Shown here one piece after another: positions 52,333 to 60,496 of a stretch of 64,000 nt of DNA. How positions within the stretch are numbered: position 1 is the first letter of the stretch; the number at the start of each line of letters is the position of its first letter. The position numbers and the translations under genes were made by a program. This stretch comes from Streptomyces coryli (lineage in GTDB: Bacteria; Actinomycetota; Actinomycetes; Streptomycetales; Streptomycetaceae). The notes beneath the pieces were generated by a model. The model was not told where the DNA came from. It worked only from the letters and a program-made list of their open reading frames with translations, and ran no database searches. The stretch covers positions 1 through 64,000 of the forward strand of contig NZ_JAAKZV010000013.1 in NCBI RefSeq assembly GCF_011044975.1. Direction: 5' to 3'.

Positions 52333-53091
52333 ATGTTGCGTGAGGCCCGCCACGAGAAGCTGCTGGACATCCTCGGCGAGGAAGGGGTGCTGCCCATACG
52401 GGAGATCGCCCGCCGGCTGAGCATCAGCGAGGCCACCGCCCGCCGCGATCTGACCGAACTGGGCGAGGCGGGCAGACTCACCCGGGTCTACGGCGGCGCG
52501 GTCGCCGCCCGTCCCGGGCACGAGCGCCCCTTCGCGGAATCCGCCGTCGACGACCTCCCGCACAAGCAGGCCATCGCCGCCCGCGCCGCCGAACTGGTCG
52601 CCGACGACGACGTCCTGCTCCTCGACATCGGCACCACCACCCTGGAGCTCGCCCGCCTCCTCCACGACCGCCCGGTCACGGTGGTGACCAGCAGCCTCGC
52701 CGTCTACGACGAGCTCCGCGACGACGATGCCGTCCGGCTGATCCTGCTGGGTGGCGAGGTACGCCGTAACTACCTCTCCCTGGTCGGCTTCCTCACCGAA
52801 TCCAACCTCCGCGAACTCCGCGTCGGCCGCGCCTTCCTCGGCGCCAGCGGGGTACTCCCCGACGGCAGCATTCTCGACAGCACCCACGTCGAGGTCCCGG
52901 TCAAGCGCGCGATGATCGCGGCCGCCCGGCAGACGGTGCTGCTGGTGGACGCGGCCAAATTCCCCGGCGATACGGGCCTGGCCCGGGTCTGCGGCCCGGA
53001 GAGCATCCACACCCTGATCACGAACCACACGTCGGACGCGACGACCCTCGCCACCCTGCGCGAGGCCGGCACGGAGGTAGTAACCGTATGA
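52333..53091 (+). CDS. DeoR-family sugar operon repressor
   Basis: A 252-residue DeoR regulator. The N-terminal helix-turn-helix is ILGEEGVLPIREIARRLSIS then EATARRDLTELGEAGRL. The sugar-phosphate-sensing domain has DVLLLDIGTTTLELARLL, VTVVTSSLAVYDEL and LLVDAAKFPGDTG. The stop overlaps the GH4 start (ATGA). It probably represses both divergent transcripts until a phosphorylated sugar appears. Confidence 0.93.
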   Translation: MLREARHEKLLDILGEEGVLPIREIARRLSISEATARRDLTELGEAGRLTRVYGGAVAARPGHERPFAESAVDDLPHKQAIAARAAELVADDDVLLLDIGTTTLELARLLHDRPVTVVTSSLAVYDELRDDDAVRLILLGGEVRRNYLSLVGFLTESNLRELRVGRAFLGASGVLPDGSILDSTHVEVPVKRAMIAAARQTVLLVDAAKFPGDTGLARVCGPESIHTLITNHTSDATTLATLREAGTEVVTV

Positions 53092-54407
53092 GGCTCACCC
53101 TGCTCGGCGGCGGCGGATTCCGCGTCCCGCTCGTCTACCGCGCGCTGCTCGACGACCGCGGCGACGACGCGGGCCGGATCACCGAGCTGGTGCTCTACGA
53201 CACGGACCGGGCCCGCCTCGACGCCATCACCGCGGTCCTCACCCAGCAGGCCGCGGGCCGCGACCGGGCACCCGCCGTACGCGCGACGACCGACCTCGAC
53301 GAGGCGCTCCGCGGCGCCGACTTCGTCTTCTCCGCCATCCGCGTCGGCGGCCTCGAGGGCCGCAGCCGCGACGAGCGCACGGCGCTGGCGGAGGGCGTCC
53401 TCGGCCAGGAGACCGTCGGCGCGGGCGGGGTGCTGTACGGGCTGCGTACGATCCCGGTCGCGCTGCACATCGCCGAACGGGTGGCGGCCGTGGCCCCCGA
53501 CGCCTGGGTCATCAACTTCACCAACCCCGCCGGCATGGTCACCGAGGCCATGCAGCGCGTCCTCGGCGACCGCGTCATCGGCATCTGCGACTCCCCGGTC
53601 GGCCTCGGCCGCCGCGCCGCCCGCGCGCTGGGCGCCGACCCGGACCGGGCCCGCTACGACTACGTCGGCCTCAACCACCTCGGCTGGCTGCGCGCGGTGA
53701 CCGTGGACGGCCGCGACCGCCTCCCCGAACTCCTCGCCGACCCCGGCCGCCTGGAGTCCTTCGAGGAGGGCAAGCTCTTCGGCGCCCGCTGGCTGCAGGC
53801 CCTCGGCGCGCTCCCCAACGAATACCTGCACTACTACTACTTCAACCGCGAGGCGGTCACGGCGCTACGCGAAGCCCCCGCCACCCGCGGCGAGTTCCTC
53901 CGCGACCAGCAGTCGGCCTTCTACGCCGAAGCCGCCGCGCACCCCGATGACGCGTACACCGCCTGGGACCGCACCCGCCTCGAGCGCGAGGCCACGTACA
54001 TGGCGGAAAGCCGCGCCAGCACCGGCGGCTGGGAGCGCGACACGTGCGATCTGGACGGCGGCGGCTACGACCGCGTCGCCCTGGCCCTGATGCGCGCCAT
54101 CGCCCGCAACGAACGCACCACCCTGATCCTCAACGTCCGCAACCGCACCACCGTCGCCGGCCTCGACACCGACGCCGTCATCGAGGTCCCCTGCCTGGTC
54201 GACGCGGGCGGCGCGGCCCCGCTCGCCGCCGACCCCCTGGCCCCGGACCAGCTGGGCCTGATGCTGTCGCTGAAGGCCGTCGAGCGGGCCGCGATCGAGG
54301 CGGCGACGACGGGCGACGCGAACGCGGCCCTGCGCGCGGTGGCCCTGCATCCGCTGGTCGATTCCGTGAACGCGGCGGAACGGATCCTGCAGCGCGCCGG
54401 GACCTGA
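53088..54407 (+). CDS. Family 4 glycosidase (6-phospho-beta-glucosidase-like)
   Basis: A 439-residue NAD- and metal-dependent GH4 enzyme. The NAD loop is LTLLGGGGFRVPLVYRALL; GQETVGAGG, NFTNPAGMVTEA, IGICDSPVGLGRR (metal-binding Cys) and YVGLNHLGW (metal His) are family hallmarks. GH4 cleaves by oxidation-elimination and mostly acts on 6-phosphoglycosides made by PTS uptake. Here the neighbours are an ABC importer and a PfkB kinase, not a PTS. It is translationally coupled to the DeoR repressor. Confidence 0.92.
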   Translation: MRLTLLGGGGFRVPLVYRALLDDRGDDAGRITELVLYDTDRARLDAITAVLTQQAAGRDRAPAVRATTDLDEALRGADFVFSAIRVGGLEGRSRDERTALAEGVLGQETVGAGGVLYGLRTIPVALHIAERVAAVAPDAWVINFTNPAGMVTEAMQRVLGDRVIGICDSPVGLGRRAARALGADPDRARYDYVGLNHLGWLRAVTVDGRDRLPELLADPGRLESFEEGKLFGARWLQALGALPNEYLHYYYFNREAVTALREAPATRGEFLRDQQSAFYAEAAAHPDDAYTAWDRTRLEREATYMAESRASTGGWERDTCDLDGGGYDRVALALMRAIARNERTTLILNVRNRTTVAGLDTDAVIEVPCLVDAGGAAPLAADPLAPDQLGLMLSLKAVERAAIEAATTGDANAALRAVALHPLVDSVNAAERILQRAGT

Positions 54408-54409
54408 GC

Positions 54410-55297
54410 TCAGCGCGCCGCGGCGGGCTGCTTGATGCTCTCGTAGATACGGGCGAAGCCTTCCGCGCCGTGTCCGGCGTCGATCTGCCGCTGGATCAGC
54501 CGCTGCACCATGGCCACCGCCTCGGTGCCGATGCCCTGCCCGGCGCTGGCCGCCAACATGTCGTCGAGGCTGGAGAATTCGAGGCTCTGCTGCCCCGGCA
54601 CGGTGTAGTCACCGCCGTCGACGACCTCGGCGAATCCGGCGAACGCGCCGGTCATGGCGGTCAGCCACGGCGCGGCCCGCCGCGCGAATTCCCCGGCCGT
54701 CACCCCGGCCGGCGCGACCATGGCGGCGCCGTGCAGGAAGCCGGCGAACATGACGTACATGCCGGCGAGCAGCGCCAGGTCGTACAGCGAAGCCAGCCCC
54801 GCGTCCTCGCCGAAATAGGTGCTCTCGCCCCACAGGTCGAGCAGCGGCCGGCTGCGCTCGAAGACGTCGGCGGACCCGCTGTAGAGGATCGAGGACCCCG
54901 GCTGCCCGATCATCTCCGGTACGGCCATGATGCCGCCGTCCAGATACGCGACGCCCTCCCGGGCGGCCCACTCGGCCAGCTCCCGCGAGTGCTCCGGCTG
55001 GGTGGTGGTGACGTTGATCAGGGTCCGCCCGGCCAACTCACCGGCGACCGGGTCGAGTACGTCATGGACCGAGTCGTGATCGAGCAGGCAGACGACGATC
55101 ACGTCGCTGGCCCGGACCGCGCCGTACGGGGTGGACGCCGCCGAGGCGCCCTCCGCAACGAGGCTCTGCGCCTTGCTTGCCGAGCGGTTCCACACGGTCG
55201 TCGGATGCCCGGCCTTCACCAGAGCGCGGGCGAGCGCGGCGCCCATGGCGCCGAGGCCCAGGACCGTAACAGCGGTGTTGTGGGAAGAAGTAGTCAT
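54410..55297 (-). CDS. NADPH-dependent imine reductase-like dehydrogenase
   Basis: A 295-residue beta-hydroxyacid dehydrogenase-fold protein. The N-terminal cofactor motif is VTVLGLGAMGAALARALVKA followed by VWNRSASKA (Arg/Ser for NADPH). The long interdomain helix and helical C-terminal domain, with YDLALLAGMYVMFAGFLHGA, match the imine reductase/reductive aminase family rather than classical hydroxyisobutyrate dehydrogenases. The Asp of YDLALL lies where many imine reductases have their proton donor. The natural substrate is unknown. A palindromic operator-like site is upstream. Confidence 0.85.
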   Translation of the reverse strand: MTTSSHNTAVTVLGLGAMGAALARALVKAGHPTTVWNRSASKAQSLVAEGASAASTPYGAVRASDVIVVCLLDHDSVHDVLDPVAGELAGRTLINVTTTQPEHSRELAEWAAREGVAYLDGGIMAVPEMIGQPGSSILYSGSADVFERSRPLLDLWGESTYFGEDAGLASLYDLALLAGMYVMFAGFLHGAAMVAPAGVTAGEFARRAAPWLTAMTGAFAGFAEVVDGGDYTVPGQQSLEFSSLDDMLAASAGQGIGTEAVAMVQRLIQRQIDAGHGAEGFARIYESIKQPAAAR

Positions 55298-55330
55298 GCG
55301 TCGATCTTCCGCACCACCGCCGAAGGCAAC

Positions 55331-55357
55331 AAGTACGGACTAATTAGTGGGGTACTT
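55331..55357. promoter_or_regulatory. Operator-like inverted repeat upstream of the imine reductase gene
   Basis: AAGTAC (55331-55336) and GTACTT (55352-55357) enclose a perfect ACTAATTAGT (55339-55348). The form is like HxlR-family sites. It is AT-rich and 34-60 bp upstream of the start codon, so it would overlap the promoter. No HxlR gene is in the window. Confidence 0.55.
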
Positions 55358-55373
55358 GCCGTCTGGTAAGCGG

Positions 55374-56285
55374 CTAGCCGGCGGCCGGCGCCTGCCTGCC
55401 GCTCTCCACCGCGCCCGGGAAGCTCAGCGTCCGGTACACCGACACGCTCCCCGCCAGCTCAGCGCACGCCTGCGCCGCCGCGGCCGCCCGCGCCGCGTGA
55501 TCCGGGTCCGCCGTGTCCAGCAGCAGCCCGAGCGTCGTCCCGCTGTGCCCCACTGCGACTCCGAGCCCGCCCACCTCGCGGCAGACGGCGCGCAGTTGCG
55601 CCAGTGAGCGCTTCGGCCGCAGCACCTGGTTCATCAGCGCGCTCTGCGTCGCCACCGCCCCGACCTCGGCCAGGTCACCCCGCAGTACGGCCACGGTGAG
55701 CCGCTCCAGCAGCCGCGCATACGTCTCCCGGTCCCGCGAACCGAACGGCTTCGGCTGCCGGTTGAAGGCGACCGTGTCCACCGTCCCGCCCTCGTCCACG
55801 CCGACCACGGTCATCGTGGGCAGCGCCCCGAGCACCGACCGCAGCCGCACGCTGCGGTGGTGATACGCCACCACGGCCGGGTAGAGCACCCCGTCGGTCG
55901 GCTCGATCCGGGCCAGATAGCGCTCGATCCGGCGCGCGGACAGCCGCAGCCCGAGCCCGCCGCCGACCGCCCGTGCCGTCGCCACCAGATCCGCCGACGA
56001 GCTCGCCAGCCCCTTCCCCTCCGGAATCACCGAATCCACGGTCAGCAGCCCACCGCCCGTGAAGCCCGCGTCGGCCGCGATCATCCGGGCCAGCCGCAGC
56101 GCCTTCGTCTTGCGCGCCGGCCGCACCACGAGCTCCGCCGTGTCCGGTTCCGCACGAAACGCGGCCATCGTCCACCGCGCCACCGGCAGGGTCACGAGGA
56201 AGTCCCCGTCCTCCTCCGGCAGCACGCCCTGCAGCAGCTCGCCGAAGGTCCCGAACGCCGTCCCCAGCCCCAGCCTCATCTCCAT
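55374..56285 (-). CDS. GHMP kinase, PduX/L-threonine kinase-like
   Basis: A 303-residue GHMP kinase. The N-terminal block GLGTAFGTFGELLQG then DFLVTLPVARW matches PduX-type amino-acid kinases (GxxGELxQG, FLVTLP). The ATP loop is PEGKGLASSSADLVATA, and IEPTDGVLYP follows as in that group. The C-terminal GVAVGHSGTTLGLLLD supplies the last GHMP motif. ATG 56285 has AAGGTG upstream. It is divergent from the SbnA-like operon across 66 bp holding a Zur/Fur-type box, so I infer that it makes an O-phospho-amino acid for that pathway; it could instead serve cobamide synthesis, but no cob genes are near. Confidence 0.82.
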   Translation of the reverse strand: MEMRLGLGTAFGTFGELLQGVLPEEDGDFLVTLPVARWTMAAFRAEPDTAELVVRPARKTKALRLARMIAADAGFTGGGLLTVDSVIPEGKGLASSSADLVATARAVGGGLGLRLSARRIERYLARIEPTDGVLYPAVVAYHHRSVRLRSVLGALPTMTVVGVDEGGTVDTVAFNRQPKPFGSRDRETYARLLERLTVAVLRGDLAEVGAVATQSALMNQVLRPKRSLAQLRAVCREVGGLGVAVGHSGTTLGLLLDTADPDHAARAAAAAQACAELAGSVSVYRTLSFPGAVESGRQAPAAG

Positions 56286-56314
56286 GCCGAGCACCTTACG
56301 CACCCGAGATGCAG

Positions 56315-56343
56315 TTGACAATCATTTCCAATAGAGACAGTAT
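56315..56343 (+). promoter_or_regulatory. Zur/Fur-type box overlapping the -35 of the metallophore operon
   Basis: TGACAAT-C-ATTTCCA (56316-56330) has the 7-1-7 form of Streptomyces Zur boxes; with the flanking T and A, 6 of 8 pairs are complementary. TTGACA (56315-56320) is a perfect -35 inside the box, and 17 bp on, CAGTAT (56338-56343) is a fair -10. ATG 56352 lies only 8 bp further and has no ribosome site, so the mRNA may be leaderless. The box is also placed to control the divergent kinase gene. Confidence 0.6.
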
Positions 56344-56351
56344 CCCGGCCC

Positions 56352-57356
56352 ATGGGGTTGCACGAACACATAGCCGAGGCCGTCAAGAGCCCGGATCTCA
56401 TAGCCGTCGGGCCGCGCACGGCCTGTCTGCGCTTCGAGTCGATGAAGATCTACTCCGCGCTCGGCGCGGTCCGGTATCTGCTGGAGACGGGGGAGGTGGC
56501 GCCGGGGGACACGGTCATCGACAGCTCCAGCGGCATCTACGCGCAGGCTCTCGCCCTCGCCTGCCACCGCTACGGCCTGAAGTGCCACATCGTCGGCTCC
56601 ACGACGGTCGACCGCACGCTGCGCCTCCAACTGGAGCTGCTCGGCGCCACCTTGGAGCAGGTCGAGCCGTCGCAGAACCTGCGCCTCGACCAGGAGCTGC
56701 GGGTCCGGCGGATACGCGAGATCCTCGCCGCCAATCCGGCGTATCACTGGATGCGGCAGTACCACGACGCGATCCACTACTACGGCTACCGCGAGGTCGC
56801 CGAGCACATCGGAAAGCACCTGCCCACCGGGCCGCTGACGCTCATCGGCGGCGTCGGCTCGGGCGCGTCCACCGGGGCGCTCGCCACCTACCTGCGGGCG
56901 GCGGGACGGGATGTCCGGCTCGCGGGGGTGCAGCCCTTCGGCAGCGTGACGTTCGGGAGCGAGCGGGTCACCGACCCGGACATGATCATCGCAGGGATCG
57001 GCAGCGCGATCCCGTTCGAGAACGTCCGGCACGGCCTCTACGACCGCGTGCACTGGATCAACTTCGACACCGCCCTGAGCGGCGCGGTCGCGCTGCTGCG
57101 CGACACCGGCATCTTCGCGGGCCTCTCCAGCGGCGCGGCCTACCTCGCCGCCGGTTACGAGCGCCGGCACGACCTCGACCACAGGACGCACCTCTTCATC
57201 GCCCCCGACACCGGCCACCGCTACGTCGAGGGCGTCTACGCCCGGCACACCGACGCCGCGGACCCCGCCTCCCTCGCCCCATACGAAATCGCCGCGCTGG
57301 ACGAGCTGCGGTCCCCCTGGTGCGCCATCGACTGGCCGCCCCGCGAACGACCCTGA
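56352..57356 (+). CDS. SbnA-like PLP-dependent cysteine-synthase-family enzyme
   Basis: A 334-residue fold-type II PLP enzyme. Lys32 in FESMKIYSALG is the probable Schiff-base lysine. VIDSSSGIYAQALALACHRYG matches the asparagine/substrate loop, GGVGSGASTGALATYL the phosphate-binding loop, and GIFAGLSSGAAYLAA plus APDTGHRYVEGVY the C-terminal hallmarks. The overall pattern is closest to SbnA, which joins O-phosphoserine to glutamate in staphyloferrin B synthesis. The lysine segment is shortened compared with SbnA and true cysteine synthases. It is the first gene of a six-gene operon. Confidence 0.85.
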   Translation: MGLHEHIAEAVKSPDLIAVGPRTACLRFESMKIYSALGAVRYLLETGEVAPGDTVIDSSSGIYAQALALACHRYGLKCHIVGSTTVDRTLRLQLELLGATLEQVEPSQNLRLDQELRVRRIREILAANPAYHWMRQYHDAIHYYGYREVAEHIGKHLPTGPLTLIGGVGSGASTGALATYLRAAGRDVRLAGVQPFGSVTFGSERVTDPDMIIAGIGSAIPFENVRHGLYDRVHWINFDTALSGAVALLRDTGIFAGLSSGAAYLAAGYERRHDLDHRTHLFIAPDTGHRYVEGVYARHTDAADPASLAPYEIAALDELRSPWCAIDWPPRERP

Positions 57357-57384
57357 TCAGCAACGGAACACGAAAGAAGCCGAG

Positions 57385-58197
57385 ATGACCCTCCCGACGC
57401 CGCGCAACGTGGCGGAACTGACCGATGCCGTGCTCGCCGGCGGCTACGGCCCCGCGCCGGGCGAGCTGACCGTCACCAGCACCTTCTGGCTGCACCACAC
57501 CACCCGGCTGGCCGGCGGCCCGGTGACGTACCACAACCACTATCTGCTGATGCGCCTCGGCGCCGCCTTCGGTGCCTGCGCCTTCGAGGCGGGGGAGGTG
57601 CCGCCGGCGGTGTGTGCCGAGGGCTCCGGAGTCGGCATCGACAAGCTGCTGCGGCACGAGTCGGCGCCGGTGCGGATCGCGGCGCTGGACGCCTATCTCG
57701 CTCACGTCCGCCCGCACCGCGGCAGCGCGGAGGCCGTCCCGCTGCCCGCCGGGACGCCGGAGATACGGGCCCGGGCCCGGGACGCGGCCATCGCCGGACT
57801 GCTCGACGTCGCACCCGGCGCGAAGGTGGTGCTGATCGGCGTCGTCAATCCGCTGGTCGCCGCGATACGGCAGCGCGGTGCCGAGTGCCTGCCGTGCGAC
57901 CTCAACCTCCGCGCCACCCAGTGGGGGGACGTCGTCACCGACGACATGACCGACGTGCTCGCGCGCGCCGACGCCGTCGTCGCCACCGGCATGACGCTCG
58001 GGAACGGCACCTTCGATCTGATCCTCGAGAGCTGCCGGCAGCGCGGCGTGCCCTTCATCGTCTACGCGCAGAGCGGCAGCGCCGTCGCACGGGCCTTTCT
58101 CGGGGCGGGAGTTACCGCGCTGAGCGCGGAGCCGTTCCCGTTCTCGCAGTTCAGCGCCGAGCCGACCGACCTCTTCCGGTACCGGGAGGGGGCGTGA
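57385..58197 (+). CDS. DUF364-type Rossmann protein (putative heavy-metal chelation family)
   Basis: A 270-residue protein. The N-terminal part (TYHNHYLLMRLGAAFGACAF, EGSGVGIDKLLRHESAPVRI) and the C-terminal Rossmann-like half (GAKVVLIGVVNPLVAAIRQR, DLNLRATQWGD, VVATGMTLGNGTFDLILESC) match the DUF4213/DUF364 plan. The family is annotated as putative heavy-metal chelation from a structure and has no defined reaction. It lies 28 bp after the PLP gene, and its stop overlaps the MFS start (GTGA). A tailoring or modifying step in metallophore assembly is my inference. Confidence 0.78.
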   Translation: MTLPTPRNVAELTDAVLAGGYGPAPGELTVTSTFWLHHTTRLAGGPVTYHNHYLLMRLGAAFGACAFEAGEVPPAVCAEGSGVGIDKLLRHESAPVRIAALDAYLAHVRPHRGSAEAVPLPAGTPEIRARARDAAIAGLLDVAPGAKVVLIGVVNPLVAAIRQRGAECLPCDLNLRATQWGDVVTDDMTDVLARADAVVATGMTLGNGTFDLILESCRQRGVPFIVYAQSGSAVARAFLGAGVTALSAEPFPFSQFSAEPTDLFRYREGA

Positions 58198-59417
58198 GCC
58201 AGACCAAGGCGCGGGCGGAGGCGCTGCCCGGGGACCTGCGCATGATGCGTGAACTGTGGCCGCTGCTCCTCGCGTCGGCGGTCGGCCTGGTGCCGTTCAC
58301 GATCTTCAGTACGTATCTGGTGCCGATCGCCCGCGCGGCGGACACCGGCGTTGCCGCCATGGGCGGGCTGCGCGGGCTCGGCGGGCTCGCCGCGCTCGCC
58401 GTCGGCACCGCGCTGGCGCCGCTGATCGACCGGGTGCCGCGGCGGTGGGCCGCGGCCGGCGGGCTGGCCGTGCTGGCCGCTGCGGCCGGGCTCGGGGCGA
58501 GCGGTGACTACGTGCTGCTCGCCGCCTTCTGCCTGCTGACCGGCGCCGGCACTGCCGTGCTCAACCCGGCGCTCACCGCGGCCGCCGCGGACCGGTACGG
58601 GGAGGGCAAGGCGGCCGGTCGGGCGGCGACGCTGGTCACCGCGACGCAGTCGATGACCGCGATGCTCGCCGCGCCGGTGATCGCGCTGCCCGCGCTGGTG
58701 TGGGGCTGGCGCGGGGACATGGTCGCCGTCGCGCTGGTCGCGCTGCTGCTGGCCGCCGTGCTCGTCGCACCGGGCCGCGGGCCCGAGGCCGGGCCGGGGG
58801 AGCGGGTCGGCTATCTGGCGTCCTTCAAGGCCCTCGCCGCCCTGCGCGGCGTGCCGGAGCTGCTGCTCATCGCCTTCCTGCGGACCGCCGTCTTCATGGG
58901 CTATCTCGCCTATCTCGCCGCCTACTACGACGACCGCTTCGGCCTCGGCCCCGGCATGTTCTCCCTGGTGTGGACGCTCAGCGGCGCCTCCTTCTTCGTC
59001 AGCAACCTGCTCACCGGGCGGCTCGCCAACGCGGACGCGCCGCGGCTGCCGACGGAACGGCTGCTGGCCGCCGGGCTGTTGGGCGCGCTGGTCACCGCCA
59101 CCGGATTCTGGTTCACACACTGGCTGCCGCTCGCGCTGCTCTTCACCTCCCTGCACGCGGCGAGTCACGCCGTGGTGGCCGCATGCGTGGTCACGCTGCT
59201 GGTGCGGCGCAGCGGGGCGCGGCGCGGGGCGGCGCTCAGCGTCAACGCCGCCGGGATGAGCCTCGGCGTCTTCGCAGGTGCCGCGGCGGGTGGCGCGGGC
59301 CTCGGCCTGGCCGGATACCCGGGCGTGGCGGTGGTGTTCGGGGGCATGGTCGCGGTGGCGCTGGGGGCGGCGGCCCTAGTGCTTCGGCGGTCTTCGGCCG
59401 AGGCGGCGGGCTCGTGA
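58194..59417 (+). CDS. MFS transporter, probable metallophore exporter
   Basis: A 407-residue, twelve-helix major facilitator from GTG 58194, overlapping the previous stop (GTGA). Helices begin at LWPLLLASAVGLVPFTIFST; a central loop around residue 200 (GRGPEAGPGERVGYL) separates the halves. Its place between biosynthetic and import genes is that of a small-molecule exporter in siderophore operons. Its stop overlaps the FecCD start. Confidence 0.85.
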   Translation: MSQTKARAEALPGDLRMMRELWPLLLASAVGLVPFTIFSTYLVPIARAADTGVAAMGGLRGLGGLAALAVGTALAPLIDRVPRRWAAAGGLAVLAAAAGLGASGDYVLLAAFCLLTGAGTAVLNPALTAAAADRYGEGKAAGRAATLVTATQSMTAMLAAPVIALPALVWGWRGDMVAVALVALLLAAVLVAPGRGPEAGPGERVGYLASFKALAALRGVPELLLIAFLRTAVFMGYLAYLAAYYDDRFGLGPGMFSLVWTLSGASFFVSNLLTGRLANADAPRLPTERLLAAGLLGALVTATGFWFTHWLPLALLFTSLHAASHAVVAACVVTLLVRRSGARRGAALSVNAAGMSLGVFAGAAAGGAGLGLAGYPGVAVVFGGMVAVALGAAALVLRRSSAEAAGS

Positions 59418-60496
59418 CGGCCGTAGTCGACGCCGCCGAGGTGGCGGAGAGCCGGGCCCCGTCCCGTACGAGCAGCGCCGTCGTCTGCGGCGTGCTCGCG
59501 GTCGCGCTGGTCGTCTCCACGGTCGTCGCCATCGGGCTCGGCAGCGCGGTCGTCGCGCCGGACGACACCGCGCGCTATCTGTGGGCCGCGCTGAGCGGTG
59601 GGCAGATCGCGGGCAGCGAGGTGACGACGTATCAGATCATCTGGGAGATACGGACGCCGCGGGTGCTGCTTGCCGCGCTGGTCGGGGCCGGGCTGAGCGC
59701 GGTCGGGGTCGCGGTGCAGGCGATGGTGCGCAATGCGCTGGCGGATCCGTTCGTGCTCGGGATCTCGTCCGGGGCCTCGGTCGGGGCGGTGGCCGTCACC
59801 GTGACCGGGGGGCTGGCGGCGTTCGGGATCTACGCGGTCTCGGCGGGCGCCTTCCTCGGTGCGCTCGCGGCGGCGGTGCTCGTGTACGCCGCGGCGTCCG
59901 GCGGGGGCGGGATGTCGCCGCTGCGGCTGGTGCTGACCGGGGTCGCCATGTCGCTCGGCTTTCAGGCGCTGATGAGCGTCATCGTGTATCTGGTGCCGGA
60001 CGGCGAGGCCACCAGCACCGTCCTGTACTGGACCATGGGCGGCTTCGGCGCGGCTACGTGGGGCGCGCTGCCCGTCGTCGCCGCCGCCGTGGTGCTCGGC
60101 ACCGCGCTGCTGCTTCGGCAGAGCCGCACCCTCGACGTGCTCGCCCTCGGCGACGAGACCGCCGCCAGCCTCGGCATCGGGGCCGACCGGCAGCGCAAGC
60201 TGCTGCTCCTGCTCGCCTCGCTGGTGACCGGCGTGATGGTCGCCGTCAGCGGCGCCATCGGCTTCGTCGGCCTGGTCATGCCGCACCTGGTGCGGATGGT
60301 GGTCGGGGCCGTGCACGCGCGGGTGCTGGCCGTCGCGCCGCTCGCCGGGGCCGTGTTCATGGTGTGGGCGGACCTTGCCGCGCGGACGGTCGTCAGCCCG
60401 CGGGAGCTCCCGCTCGGCGTGATCACCGCGCTTGTCGGCGTGCCCGTCTTCCTCTCGCTGATGCGGCGGCGGGCCTATCTCTTCGGAGGTCGCTGA
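59414..60496 (+). CDS. FecCD/BtuC-type ABC permease
   Basis: A 360-residue, about ten-helix permease of the metal-chelate (siderophore/cobalamin/haem) importer class. WEIRTPRVLLAALVGAGLSA, QAMVRNALADPFVLGISSGA and GAIGFVGLVMPHLVRMVVGA are the class hallmarks. GTG 59414 overlaps the MFS stop. Only one permease gene is present, so the pore is probably a homodimer. It works with the ATPase and lipoprotein that follow. Confidence 0.93.
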   Translation: MTAVVDAAEVAESRAPSRTSSAVVCGVLAVALVVSTVVAIGLGSAVVAPDDTARYLWAALSGGQIAGSEVTTYQIIWEIRTPRVLLAALVGAGLSAVGVAVQAMVRNALADPFVLGISSGASVGAVAVTVTGGLAAFGIYAVSAGAFLGALAAAVLVYAAASGGGGMSPLRLVLTGVAMSLGFQALMSVIVYLVPDGEATSTVLYWTMGGFGAATWGALPVVAAAVVLGTALLLRQSRTLDVLALGDETAASLGIGADRQRKLLLLLASLVTGVMVAVSGAIGFVGLVMPHLVRMVVGAVHARVLAVAPLAGAVFMVWADLAARTVVSPRELPLGVITALVGVPVFLSLMRRRAYLFGGR

